From Liolophura sinensis (Eukaryota; Mollusca; Polyplacophora; Chitonida; Chitonidae): a stretch of DNA of 64,000 nucleotides. Of the stretch, positions 1-13,600 are shown in pieces. The DNA lies in the NCBI RefSeq assembly GCF_032854445.1, contig NC_088301.1, forward strand, positions 8,922,281 through 8,986,280, written 5' to 3'. A program made the translations under genes and the position numbers. How positions within the stretch are numbered: the first letter of the stretch is position 1; each line of letters starts with the position of its first letter. The notes under the pieces were generated by a model, which ran no database searches, was not told where the DNA came from, and worked only from the letters and a program-made list of their open reading frames with translations.

Positions 1-167
1 TGCCTCTTCACTTCGTCCTACTTTTAAAGCTTGTTGCATTGTTGTTGGCAGGAGAATTTATTGAGGGTCATATATCTGTAACCTTGAGCTTGTGTCAAGC
101 AGACCTGTGTCTTATACCGGTACATGTATAAGAAATCTTGTAAATGTGCATTTAAAGTTCACTCAGG

Positions 168-325
168 TAATTCTTCAACCTTTTCGCATGTTTGCGAGGT
201 ATTTATTCAAGGATATTCTGAAGGCATTATTCTGTGTTGACTGATAAAATTATACTTTTTGTAAAGTTTTGAGTCTTGCCAATCCAACCAGTGTAGTTTT
301 GCATCCAAAATCAAAAATGTGCACT
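168..325 (+). repeat. dispersed repeat, copy 1 (see 22254-22415)
   Basis: About 160 bp shared with 22254-22415 in the same orientation, including TGATAAAATTATACTTTTTG and CCAGTGTAGTTTT. It is an unclassified interspersed repeat; no terminal structure was seen. Confidence 0.65.
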
Positions 326-1099
326 GAACCTTGATCTTTTATATGTGAAAAGGTGGAGGAATTAGGGTATATGTGCATTTACACACCTCATGACATCTGT
401 CTGCGTACATTTTCCACTAAGAAGGTCAGGCTGACATAACACTTAGCAGGAGGTGTTCACCTCAATAACAAGTGCTCTGAGGAGCAATAATATGATTTGA
501 TTATAGAATTACATGTACACTGTACGTATATGTGTAGAGAGTGCAGTTGTAGTTCAGCAGGTTCCAATTTAATCTGCAACTTTATCCATTACATGAATTA
601 TTGTTTTTATTATTCATGCATCAATCAACTGGTTAAAAATACTCGGTGGGTGTAGTATCAAATTTCATTATTAAAATTGCTTTGGTGCATGATCATGGGT
701 TGATCAATTCATCATGTACCTGTAAAATTGGCCTTTGAGCTCCTAAAAGATGACTGCATGGCTCTTGAATAATATGGTAGTATGCCAGAATCCATCTCCT
801 GCTGGATGTTGATAGTGGCTTTAAAAGAAAACAAAACTGTAGATAAAAAATATAATGTATGTATTGATAAAGTATCCCACAGGAAGTTTAAAAAGTATAA
901 CTTTTTTTTGTGATGTGGCATAACAGAGATATCACAGTTCAAAATCACCAATATTTATCAAAAGCACCACCATGTTATTAGTTTTAGACAATCAGGCATA
1001 AGTTATTTCTATAACCCAGAGGACACAGCTGTGTCTGATTACATCGTCTAATCCCTGTTTTACCTTTTTTTTTTTTACCCGTTTTACCCATATGACCAT

Positions 1100-1215
1100 G
1101 AGGTTAACGAGTGACACGACATTGTGTTTCCCGTTGCTCCAACATGGTGCATCCCATGGCCTCATAAGAATTCCTCTGTGGAATTTCATTCATAGTTACC
1201 AAGGATGTCAGGAAA
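1100..1215 (+). repeat. dispersed repeat with relatives at 36126-36172 and 54486-54600
   Basis: The core GTGACACGAC(A/G)TTGTGTT is followed by an ACATGG-type segment and then ATAGT(T/C)ACCAA. A similar arrangement occurs at 54486-54600, and a more diverged core at 36126-36172. The family is unrecognised. Confidence 0.45.
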
Positions 1216-2160
1216 AATTTGTTTATATAGGTCTGTTGCCACCCCTCTTCCTAAATATTAACCCAGGTAATGTTATTTGTTGTCTTTTCTATTAAGGTAG
1301 GACATTTCTCTGGTGAAATGATGTTTCCTTAAAGCTCTGAAGTTTCCATTGCCCATAAAACATACAGCTGAGGTCAATGTCTATGTGACATTGTACTCAG
1401 CCTATTTCTGTGACATTGTACTAAGCTTCGGTGACATCGGTAAGCCTCGGTTCAGACAGTGCTTTGTCTTAGCCAGATTTGGAAATAAAATATTGCAGAA
1501 TATGATTAACAGACTCTGTTAAAGTCTGAAATTACCGTCAAGGTGGCGGCCATCCTCTGGAAAGAGGATTGAGTGGCCGGTTGATTGTATGTATTCACAT
1601 CATGCATCGGCCGTCTAAGTAAATCAGGGCCGTTTGATAAAATGGCTTCTGTCCGCATTATTGGAACTCTGTGCTATTCTGTCAGCAACACAAATGTAGC
1701 ATTGATTATCAATTTGTCACATCCAGCATTTGAGAACAAGCATTTAGTACAATTCATAAGAAATAATCAAGAAGAGTCAGTTAAATAATAGATTACTGTA
1801 GTTCATCTGCATCGGTTATTTTATTCAGAAGTGAAAAACTATGCATGCTGAATTCCATAAACCTTAGTAGTACTAAAAATATGTTATTATTTATTAATTC
1901 ACCTTTATTATTTGAGTTTGGAAATGAATGATACACGAAAGTAACATGCTTTGGTTTTCCAGCATTTCGGAGCTTGCTATTAAAAGAAGTTTGAACAAGT
2001 TGTATTGCCAGCTGCTTATTGAATTTTGGGAGATTGATTACTAATTTTGAAAGGTAATATGCACATGCATGTATGCAGATGAAGGTCATGTGTTCTTAAA
2101 TGTAATTATACTAACTTGGGCTATTGTAAAGAAACAAAAATTCGATTGGATTTGACTGTA

Positions 2161-2316
2161 AGTGGGAAGGTCTGCCAGCAACCTGCGGATGGTTGTGGGT
2201 TTCCCCCGGGCTGTGCCCGGTTTCCGCCCACCATAATGCTGGCCGCCGTCGTATAAGTGAAATATTCTTGAGTATGGCGTAAAACACCAATCAAATAAAT
2301 AAATAAATAAATAAAT
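2161..2316 (+). mobile_element. SINE family 1, 5'-truncated
   Basis: Contains the conserved body GTGGGAAGGTCTGCCAGCAA and the 3' end ATATTCTTGAGTATGGCGTA followed by a (AAAT)n tail. The tRNA-like head is missing. The same body recurs at 8638, 21500, 32283, 33609, 48700, 57821 and 59041. It is typical of SINEs widespread in molluscs; I do not assign the superfamily (V, Meta or Deu). Confidence 0.85.
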
Positions 2317-5300
2317 CCATTGGATTTGAAGCAAGATCAACTTTTGCCAAAAAATCTCTACATGTAACAGTCGTAAGACATGATAACAGATACAAAAATT
2401 GCATGCACCTGCACACATATTTAGTAAAAGGTAAACATACGCACGTGTACACCATTGTAGATAGAGGAACAAGTTTCCTGTTTTCCCACATAAATGATGA
2501 TAATTTTCCACCTCAAGCACTTCTGTTCAAGCTGCGTCATGTACAGGTGCTGTTTCTCCACATGAACTGTTCCCCAATGTGTGTTTTGTTAAAATGATTA
2601 TGCAAGGGAAATTTACATGTAAGTACATGTAAGTATGTGTACAAGGAGAAAAAAGCACCTTTATCATACAGTTGTGCAAATAGATTCCTCCATGTATGAT
2701 TGTTTCCAGTGTTAAACATGTAGAACTTATACTAAAGCTACACTACAGCTCTCACCTTATCACCATGGCAACTTCTAAAACTTGAAAGAAACTGCCTGTA
2801 TCACTATAAAATATAAGGCAGTAGGAAATCGGTGATTGATTTGCTTGCTGGAAGCTGGTAAAGGCTGTTGAACAAACCTTATAGCACTATTTACACATTA
2901 TGCCAGTGAAGAAACATAATTAAATGAAGAAAACATTGCAACAATTCATGAACACAGAAAGTAATGCGGTTATTTGAGGACATGTACAATTGTTGTTAAA
3001 CGATATACTCAAAAACTTGTAGGAGGAGTACATGTATGCCAGAATGCTCAGGGTTGACCATCGATTAAAATATCTTTGAAATGCACATAAGCGTGTACAG
3101 TTTAAAGCTGTTTTTAAGGGATACAAAAATTACATGCACAGTACAGCATGCGACTATCAAGAGTTATACAGTACTTACAAATATTCTCCCAAACACCTTG
3201 ATTAAGAATTGCAACAAATTTTATGAGTGATCCTATGCATCACGTTATTAATTTCCATAAAGAATTTGTATTCGTTCTAATCTAGCTCCGTTTCTTCAGC
3301 TTTCGATTTTCACATGTACACATAATGATTATTAATGTACACGTTACGGGTATTGTTTTTGCGTGAATCCATCCTAATTTCTTACATTATATATGACTTA
3401 TATACTTTCCACCACCTACCTCAACACGATTTAAAGGTGTGAAATAAATTAGATTTCCATTAAATCTATGTAAACAAGATTCAAGTGGATAAAATAAAAC
3501 AAAATAAAAAATTACAGCTCAGTTTGTTTAATTTTTATTAATAGCTCTTAAACTGAGTGAATGACCATACATTTTGACTTCTGCTTTCTTAATTCTTTGG
3601 TGCCGTTTTGGAAATTGGTCTTGGAACTTATAGGAGAAGAAAACATAAAAATGATGCCAAAATCAGATGAAAGATCATCAAAACTTATTTGCAAATATGG
3701 TCTTTAATGCTTTTCTTTTTTCAAGAGAAAAGGGTATTTGAAAATATTTTTGTATGGTGGGTATTTGGGACCAACTTTTGGTATTTGTCGTTGTTGCATA
3801 ATAATGTTGTGATGCTTGTCTAATAAATGTATTTGAGTGTAAATTTGTTGTTCATATCGAAACGTATGCATTTAACCCAAATTAGGATAATATTTATGGA
3901 CATATTAAAAATACAAATACGATTCAAATTGAGGTTTAGTACATTTTTCAGCTATTAAACCTGTGTTACATTTTCATTTATGACATTATTAAATAAAGAA
4001 TATAAATGCCTAAAGGTGGGCAAAAATTATTTTTAAGTGTCTTTTTCTCCTTCAGAAAACATTGGAAAAGATATTGAAAACCACATTTAGGAATAACCTT
4101 TCTTGCTCTTTCGTTTGAACTTGGTCATTTTTACGTTTTCTCAACCTTTTAATATTGACCCAAAACATATATTATGGGTGATGGCTGGTATATAAATGTC
4201 TGCTTTCATGCCTAGATGCTTTTAACATTAAAACAAAAATTATATTTTTCTGCTTGGAGCGTAATGCATAGAAGCATGTACATATAAATACATGTATGCC
4301 ATTCTCAAACCGTCTAATGTTTCAGTATTGTGGTGAAGTGAGGTAATTTAGCTTTGAAAATTGAAGCTCATGACTTGATATCTGTCATTTAGGGCTATTT
4401 TCTTTGTGTATGAATGGTCGTTATGAGTATAGCAGATTTGATCCCTTTTGATGCTGCAGTTATATCTGTACAGTGTAGTCTTGTGTTCAAATAATAACAG
4501 TTTAAGTATTTACCTCTAATTTGTTTGATTTATTGTCTACCAGTTACCTATATATTCATCTCCTTGGCACTTCCTGCTGAGGAAACAATCAATATGAGCA
4601 GGAATTATATGGGTGTAGCAATGAGCCACATCTGTTTTTCACCCACTCAATCTTATCCTCAAGTGAAATGTTTTCTTCACCATTGAATACATTAATGTAA
4701 TGGATAGATGTATTTTATTATGATTAGAGAGAATCTATCAAAAGTAACAGCTTTTGTATGATTATCTAGCTTGATAGATGAACTGCCTGGGAATTTCAGT
4801 TGTTGTTTTGTATTATCAATTCTGCAAGCATCACTGCTCAAAAACAAAGATAAATTGTACTGAAATTCTACCCAGTGTAGCACCTAGCTCATGGCTGACA
4901 CAAAAAGGAAATCAAAATTTATTTCTGCATCATATGTTATCAGTTGTGTTGTAAATCATGTAAATTTTTGGTCTATATTACATCTTGTTCTGTTGTCCGA
5001 CGAGCACATAAAAATCAAACTCACCAAAAACCAGTGCTGTTTCCATCATTATGTTTAACTGCTGGCATTGTGAACCAGTCAGGTGGATAGAATTTGGCAT
5101 TGAATCAAACTGATGACAGCACCTTTATTGTTAAAATGGTAATACTGCATGATAGCTAGAAGAATTAGAACTAGGAACTCTTTTGATGATGAATTCATCT
5201 ATTAAAGGCATGTGACTTCTTGGAAATTTAGCCTCTGTTTTCGCCATGTTTATTTGAGATCATAGAGAAAGTGTACGTTCTTTTATTTCCATGAATGACT

Positions 5301-8300
5301 TTGACCTACAATTACTCAGTTATTTCACATACACCACAGACATGCGCAGTAAAATATGGCAGAAAGTTGACTTTCAGAGATAAATGAAATCATAGTTTCC
5401 AACGGCAGTTTTCATTGGACATGACTTGTGAACATGCTAGTCAGATACGGACACTAGCCCAGATACAAGCATGTACTTATGATTTCCCTCAGACTATCAC
5501 ATCAGGGTTTAATTATGCACAGCTGGCTATTAAATTGTTCTTCATGTAAGATGACACAGAAACAGAAAACAAAGATGACTGTTTGTTTAAGGCTAAGGCT
5601 ACAATATCATTTGGTTCTTACTTATTTCATACTGCGCAGAGAAAAACTGTTAATAAATATTACTGAGTAAAGTATGAATATACTCTTGTAGATAATGCTC
5701 TTTTTGCAAGGAGAATAGGATATAGCTGCTAACTGGACTTGTAGATCTTTGTCAGGTCTCACGTGAACAAAATATATTTGTGGTTTTCAAACTTCACTTG
5801 TAATGTGAACAATAATATTTTTGTGAATTCTTCTGCGACTTCTTTGTTTATTAATATAATGAATTGTACCCACAAGTATTGTATTGTAATTGGCAGGTGT
5901 CTTTTTTATTTAACTGGTTTGACGTAATTAATTCACTTTGCCATAAAATGTTGTGCTAAGTACAGGAAATAATTATTTGTAACTGCTTTTATATAAATAT
6001 AGCGACATCTATTTTTTCCCCTGTCAACACATGTATATACAGAGTGATATTGTGGCATAAAGTACATGTGTATGTAGCAGTTGTGTTGTCACCTAAAAAG
6101 GCTTTCACTCAGGCTGAATCAGTATTCTTTCATGATGTTCCTATCTCTACATGCATGTGAGATTTAAAGTTTTCAATATTCAGGGGCCAATAGTTGTATT
6201 TAGTGTATTAAAAGTTAAATCAGGCTGAAATCTTCACACCAGTCTTTTCCTAACACAAAGCAGAAGGCACCATAGTCCAGACTCAACTTAATGCGGAGCG
6301 TAAGTCCTAATACACTTATAAACAACTGGGACTAATGACAGATAAATATTCAGGTGTGTGTTACTTAAGAAGACTTCAGGAATCCAGTTGATCCAAGCTA
6401 AAGTATCAGTTGGTGTGGATCTATATTCAGATTGGCGTGACTTGATTTCTCAACATCGTGTAGCTTACACCTTGATCCAAATGGGTCAGCATCTGGATGT
6501 GTGAGAATCACTTTGCCCCGGTTTGGCTTGTGCCTGTGTGCATTAGACTCGGGTGTCAGACGAACTTTTTACCCGAGCAGCAATGACAACACTGTGTTGT
6601 GGAGACATGCCAGATCATACTGAGCAAACTCCCGCTACCTGAGCTCTGTTAACAAACTTAGCCTGTAGCTGTCATGTCTTGTGTCATATGGCTTTAGAGG
6701 AGCCTGTCCTCTCCTTGTGGCCTGATCTGATGCGTGAAACAGCCAGGAACATGTAGAAATGTGTGTCCAGCACTTATTGGCCAGGTGATGTGTTTCCACC
6801 TGTGATAAGGTCAGTTTTAACCAGCCATTATTAATAGAGAGGTGTTGTTAAAGTACTGTCTTTGACCTAAAATCTTGATAAATTCTCTTGCCCGATTTGT
6901 AAAAATGCACTGTTTTTTTGGCAAGTTTTTAGGTCAAATATGGTAACAAAAAGCAAGACAAAGCTATTACACATTGATATTGCCCTAATTATTATTGGAG
7001 AAAACTGAATGAATTTTACTGTAGAATATCTGGTTGTGGAACTTTTTACTGTAGGTGATTCTGTAAAGTGTTTCTGTAAAGCGTTCTTTGAAAAGGACTT
7101 CATTTTGCAAAAATAGGAAAAGGCATTTTACATAATGTTTTTTTTTTTTGCCTCGTGATTTTTGGTAAATTTTAACTTCAATTTCAATCTCAGGTTTGTC
7201 TAATACGAGCAAAAAAATAGGGGTAATCCATATTAGACAATACACTCTTCGAACAAGTGAATTGCATTTACCTCGTCAAAACCAGGTCTCATATTTTCAA
7301 CAAAAACATAACTATTTCAGCAATACCCGACCTCACGATCTACCACAAATGAACCATAGTGTCCATACTAAATTCCGAATGAATTTGGTAACAATGGTAA
7401 GAAGTAGTGTGCACTTGACCCCCAGGCTGATAGGACTGATAGTCTGGTGCCTAATAATTACAAGCTAATTGAAGAAAAAAAGGAGAATTAAGATTGGCAG
7501 GAAAGCACTGGATTTGAACCGATGACTGCTAGGGGTGATGTTCATTGGAGCTATGGTGAAAGACAGTGAAAAGGAAAAAAAAAAGACATTGCTGGCAAAT
7601 AGCAGTGCTGGGCTACATGTATAGAGAGATTCTTCCTTTGATCTATTGCTCCTGTCACCAGACAAAATTAGAATACATGCCCTTCAGCCAGTACCCTACA
7701 GTGGCCGGGTGTTATGCAGTCTAGCACGAAGCTTCCATGTTTTTTGAATGGGAGTTTTTGTCAGTTTTGGAAGTGAAATTTCATCTGAAGATTATCAGCC
7801 ATTTTAGGAAAAAAGATGGTGTGAGCTTATCAATACAATTCAAAATGGCTGCTAAATCACGTGACTGGCCATACAGCACAATACATCAAAAGCCGCCTCA
7901 TATGTTCATTACTGAAAATACCAGGTTTGTTTTTTTTTTCCACCTTTACCACAGAAATGAAGATCTGCAGTTGATCTGTCTACTGATCAATTTTCATAGC
8001 TATTACGGTGTCCAGACTCTAAAATGGGCTTTGATTGCAATTTAAAGAAAAAGTATACATAGTAGGAAAAAACTAAAACCACGGTTGTCTTCAGCAGGTC
8101 AAACTACATCTAATTGCTATCTTGTTTTTTCAAACTTCAGCCATAGGTCATCATATGACAAAAACAACCAATAGTGAGTTTCCACATTTCTCAACATGCA
8201 TACAATTTTCAATCCTGATATCTGCAGTAGTCTTTTACATGCATAACAGTTTTCAATGCTATTGGATCAGTGGTTCTGGAGAAGAAGTTTTTTTTAGATT

Positions 8301-8637
8301 TCCACACTTCTCCAATATGGCCGAAAAGTGGGTCACAGATGGGGAAAGTTTTAACTGCTGTGACATGCAGTTTTTCGCAGAACGAAAAAAAACACAGTCG
8401 TCAGAGAAGAAGAAAAATAATCGGTAGTGAGAACAGTGGTCTTGATATTCAGTGTGAGTTTATGAATTACGCATTCTCCTGTGTATTGAATATTGTACAT
8501 GTAGTTCTTGTTTTAATGATGTAAAGCAATATTTAGGGATATATGTAAGTATTAAGATGCATGCATAGAATTTGGGTAAAAAAATTACTTTCTTTCATGG
8601 CAGATACATGTATACTTTAATTGATAGATACACTAAT

Positions 8638-8900
8638 ATTTATTTATTTATTTGATTGGTATTTCACGCTGTACTCAAGAATATTTCACTTATACAAAGG
8701 TGGCCTGCATTGTTGTGGGAGGAAACTGGGCAGATCTGGGGGGAAACCCACGACCATCCGCAGGTTGCTGACAGACCTTCCCATGGGTGGAGAGGAAGCC
8801 AGTATGAGCTGGACTCACAGGCAATCACATTGGCGGAAGGCTCCTGGGTCATTGCGCTATGCAGCTGGCATGCTAACCCCCTCCGCCATGAAGGCCCCCG
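8638..8900 (-). mobile_element. SINE family 1, near full length
   Basis: On the minus strand it starts with a tRNA-like head, GGCCTTCATGGCGGAGGGG (box A-like TGGCGGAG), then a box B-like GTGAGTCCAGC. The conserved body with GGAAGGTCTGTCAGCAACC and the 3' end AATATTCTTGAGTAC with an AAAT tail follow. It is the most complete copy in the window and defines the family as tRNA-derived, about 260 bp. Confidence 0.88.
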
Positions 8901-10551
8901 CTGAGATTTAAATTTTATTCAAAATCCCTCATCATATATGGAATGGTCAAGTGAATTATACACCTAGATGTGGATGAAATCTTGGAAGAAATTCGTTCTG
9001 TATTCCATTGATACTTACTGTTAAGTTTTGAGCCCAAATGGCGTCTTCCATAAGGCAAGCCCATTGTCCTGTCATCTGAATATGTGTATAAATACTCTTT
9101 CTATACAAGCTAGACCGGACAGTTGGCATTTTTGTCATTACTGGGTCAGAGATGCTAAAACATTCCACAAAGATTCACATTCTTTGAAGAGCTTGGTAAA
9201 CACAGTAATCTGAGTTTGTCTGGAAGGTAATAGATTTTTGTAGATGTTTGTCAAACTGACAAGAGCCATCTAATTCTGTACTGGCCGGGCTCCATCCATT
9301 AATTGCTTACATTGATTGTGACCAGAACTTTGCTGGTCCTTAACAAAACAGGTCACATGTTCAAAACCACACCTCAGCCTCTGTTTCAGCTGTGGTTTTT
9401 AAATCAAAGAGATTTTACCTGGCAATGTTTGATGATTTGCACTCTGGTTTATGTTCTGTCACCCATAATGTTATTATATTTAGTATAAAATTGTTGAGTG
9501 CACTTATCAATCAATCAGTCAATATAACTGACTGGTATTCGCCAGATTCGTTTCTCTTCTATCTATACCTAGATACATGTGCATGAAGTATAGTTCAGCT
9601 GTAAAGTTTGGATATTATTATCATCTGAAATTTTCACTTTGAATATATATAAACGGAGCAGTATGGATAGTGGTATTATCAGTAACTGGAACTATCATGT
9701 ATTATGTATATCCTGTAAACCTTTGAAATTATTTGAGAGTTGGCATAATCAGTACATGTATACATGTATCTTTTCAGTCACGTCAGTTGTTAAACTCACT
9801 TTCCATAAGATAATATAGATACACGCCGTAATACATGGTATAGGAATGGTGTACCCATTTATGTATCTATATATGGAGAAGTAATAGTTCTGTGTACTGA
9901 AGTGTGTGCACTGATGTGAGATTCGGTGTGTTAATCAGGCTGTTTGTGATGTGTGTATGTTCATTTTCGAATTGGCGTCTTGGAATATCCTCATATACAT
10001 TGACATTCAGCATTTTTATATGTTTGGTCGGGAGTATAGGCTGTCGCCCGTATATGTATAGGTCGACACACAAGACATGGATTCAATAGTATCTATTCTC
10101 AGACAGGAAGATTTTCAAAATTCCTGACTTCCATTGTTCTCAGGGCCAGATGGTGCCAAGAAACAGTCCAATATGGTTTCTCATGTACATGTAGTCTTGC
10201 ATGAAGTCCTGAATATGACTTTAAACAACAATGAGATATTTTTTAAAGAATTGTGTCCCGTGTTTTTGGAATGATGTTGCATTGCATTAGCAGTATATAT
10301 CAGCAATAAATACCAGTGAGAGTGACTTACCACATGTACCAGGAGATACTTTCGTGAAATGATTGGGAAAAAAGGCGGAAGAGTCGTTACAACTCAAGTG
10401 TGCTAAGCAAACAAATAATTAAGCAAAAATATTAGTGAACATGTAGTCTTGTTGAAGTTTTTCATTTTGGTTTTATTTGCAGCCTAATAATGATACACTA
10501 TGTGTATTTTTCTTACTTTTATAATATGAAAACCTGTTTTTCTTATTTCAG

Positions 10552-10617
10552 GCAACAAAACTTGCCACTTCTGCCACCAAAAAGACAAAGGAACTTGGAC
10601 AAAGCGTCAATGAAAAG
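10552..10617 (+). CDS. ARFGAP1: ArfGAP1 exon A (helix before ALPS2)
   Basis: A 66-nt exon encoding 22 aa (ATKLATSATKK...SVNEK), preceded by a pyrimidine-rich tract and TTATTTCAG and followed by GTATTTGG. Both ends are phase 0. It aligns with the ATKFG...LNEN segment of vertebrate ArfGAP1, between ALPS1 and ALPS2. Vertebrates have about eight further residues before the VKEGK segment; I found no exon for them here, so they are probably absent or encoded in an unseen microexon. The first recognised exon in the window; the preceding exon must lie in or left of 1-10551. Confidence 0.85.
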
Positions 10618-13600
10618 GTATTTGGTTTATAATGCCAACCAACTGGCTCCACAAGTTTCAGTGTCCTCTTTGCTCTTTAACACCTTCACAAGTTGTAGAT
10701 ACATTGGATGTTACACAGATTTTGTGCGGGTGGGTGGGTGAAGTTTTGTCTGCTGTATATGTATGTTTAGTGTTCATTTTTGGAGTTTTGTCTGCTGTAT
10801 ATGTATGTTTAGTGTTCGTTTCTGGAGTTTTGTCTGCCGTATATGTATGTTTAGTGTTCATTTTTGGAGTTTTGTCTGCTGTATATGTATGTTTAGTGTT
10901 CATTTTTGGAGTTTTGTGTGCTGTGTATGTATGTTTAGTGTTCATTTTTGGAGTTCTGGATCAATTCATTACTTTACCAAGCACTTTACATGGCTGCTAT
11001 GATTTCAGTGCAGACATAAGGGCTGGCTCAGATAAGACATAAAAAAGCAATAACAAAACAAATGTACCTTATTCATGAAAGTCTATTAAACACGAAACTA
11101 TGAAACCAAGTGAATTTAAAGGCAGAATACAAGAAATGAAATATAACAGTAAGAGCACTGTTTGACAACATACTTTCTGTATCCCGCTTTTCTTCATATT
11201 TAGATAAAAGTCTTTATCAGCAGATATAAATATTTATACATATAAATGTCCACAAAGTCTTCACTAAACTGTTCACTAGTGTTGTCTAAACTGATCAGTT
11301 ATTGGTTAAAAAGTGGCATCTCAAATGGCATAAATAAATTTGCAGAGAATACAGATATTTCAGAGAAAAACACATTTCATTGGAGTTTCTGTAATAAAAT
11401 GAGATAACGCCTCAAGTAATAATGATTTGGCTGATTTGATATTTTGCACTTGCTTGCTATATTCTGTTGTCCACATTTGACTACTGAACTGCAGTAATAC
11501 TACTATGGTTCTTGTGACATCTCATTCCACATTCTTTTTTTGTCATTAACGTTTTTGTTTGTTTTTTGCTGGTGACAGTAGTTGCACAACACCCTGTCAT
11601 CGTTGTTGTAGTTGGATGTTGTGTTTTTCTAGCACCTGCATGTTTTCTATTTGGTTTGTGGTTTACGCACAGGTGAAAGAGGCCAAGATCTATGACAATA
11701 TGTCAGAGTCAGTCTCCAGCCTGGCCAACAAAGTAAGTATTGATCAGCTCGAACTTCCAGTGGTTCCCTGTTTTATGTTGGTGTATGGGACTTCTTATGT
11801 GTGCACTTACTGCTTAAAGGAGAAGAAAATTTAAATATCAGTCAAATACCATTGAAAAGAGTATGCATTTCTTTGCTGGTGCATGCCATAAAAAATTGTA
11901 ATATGTACATGTACCTCCGGTTGATAAATTATGAATAAAGTCAGCTCCAAAATCCACTGTGGGCGACTCCATTTTGCCTAAGAACTAGTCCTGAAGTCTT
12001 CTGTGTTAGGAGGAGAATTGCTGTTGGAGACTGCCGAAGTGCAGTTCGTACATTTCCAGTACAACTCTTCTTCCCAGAAAGCAGTGAACAGTGCAGTTCG
12101 TTTTCCGCTTGACGATCACGAAGCCAAAATGTTGGACCTAGGTTCCGAGTTTACACAAACAAGCCGGCAGTTTTAATGACTCTCATTGGCTGAGAGGCAA
12201 TTACAGGGTGTTAAAGATGGAGGACACAGTGGACTCAGCGATTTTTGTCAGCTTTGACGTTTTTACGTGTTTGGCGAGAAAAATCGCAAAATTATGCCGC
12301 AGGCGCCACCAGATAGAAAAAAATGTGCTCTTTTCAGCCTGTAGTGTTGTTTTTTAAGTTTTCTTCTCCTTTAATCCTAGGTCTGTGACAGTAGTTTAGA
12401 CTGTATACATCTGGGCGCTTCACAGGTTGGAACAGTAGCTTGGGAAGGTATGCAGGGAAATGAACATCACTGGATGATCTGAGAGCTATGGATGATGATA
12501 ACTGGAAATTATAGTGTGATAGAAAACAAAACAGTCTGCATAGAATGTGTGAATCGAAAAAACAAAGTGGAGTTTTGTATTGACTTAAATATGTTTATTT
12601 AGATAATAGTTTAATTCACTGTTGTGTTGGTAGGAGTAAAATGTAGTTGCAAGAGAAATGGCAAATGCCTTGCACTGGTAGTCATGTTGGATTTCTTACC
12701 AAACCAGTTCCAGAGTTCAGTGCACATAGTGATTAGCATGCTCCATGAGAGACAGTTTGAAATTTTTTGGTTGCAAATCCAACAGAAATTCAATAGAGTT
12801 TGTCTTAAATTTTAGCAAACAAAAGCAAGTAGGCCTACACGTATAGATCAACTGGATCTTCCAGTGTTTGTCACAATTTATGCTGGTGTATGGGGCTTGC
12901 TTTAGGCCTGCTTATTGCTTCACACATGGAACAAGAAAGAAATAAATTAGATTATTATCTCTCACGTAAATGTCTCTTCCCCTCATTGGATAACACTATG
13001 TGATGTGGGATTCAGTATTTCATGATGTTGCACGGTGACATCTTCTGAAATGTCTAAATGGCAAATGCAATATAGCACGCTAAACCCTACATATGCTACA
13101 TCACATTTATTTTTGGTCACAATTTAAGTTGTCCTCCCATGTATTTAATCTTGCCTCCCATGCTTACAGATGAACCATATCAAATTCATCACTATGTCAA
13201 AGCTGCCATCAAAGGTGCCATAGAAAAAGTTGTCTGTCACATGTGTGAAAGTCTGATTGGATACGATAGAAACACTACCCATCTGTCAACACATCTTTAA
13301 TGAAGCCATGACATTCATCAGACATCTGTCAGTTTGAAAGTGAAAGTGCAAACAAGTGCTGTGCCAAGTTAAAGAGTTTTGGATATCTGCAAATTTGTAT
13401 TGCAGATATTCGAGACCCTTAACTTTGTGGACTTGTTTGTTCTGCATGTTGTAGTCAGTGCCATTGTCTTACAAGACAAATCCTGAATTAGGAAGGATTT
13501 ATTTAGAATATAGTCTTGAAAAATGTGTTATGTATTTTCCATGTCTTCTGACATGCATTATTACCCAAAGTCGCTGTTTAATTGATAATTTTGCCTAGTT

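Larger units (their letters stand above)
1..10551. other. ArfGAP1 upstream intron sequence
   Basis: No exon recognised on either strand; I looked for the GAP zinc finger (CxxC...CxxC) and an ALPS1-like GW(S/T)SF segment. The stretch is AT-rich and holds SINE copies (2161-2316, 8638-8900), members of dispersed repeats (168-325, 1100-1215) and a possible minus-strand tRNA-like box near 7508 (GGATTTGAACCGATGAC). Exons of a fast-evolving linker could be missed by eye. Confidence 0.5.

Noticed and set aside
8638-8900. Functional tRNA gene from box A/B matches
   Set aside because: Head is fused to a SINE body, the cloverleaf does not fold by eye, and the sequence recurs as dispersed copies.
10632-11042. 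136-codon ORF with repeated AVYVCLVFIFGVLS
   Set aside because: Five in-frame copies of a 42-bp minisatellite; hydrophobic peptide is a by-product of TG-rich units and three frames are open.
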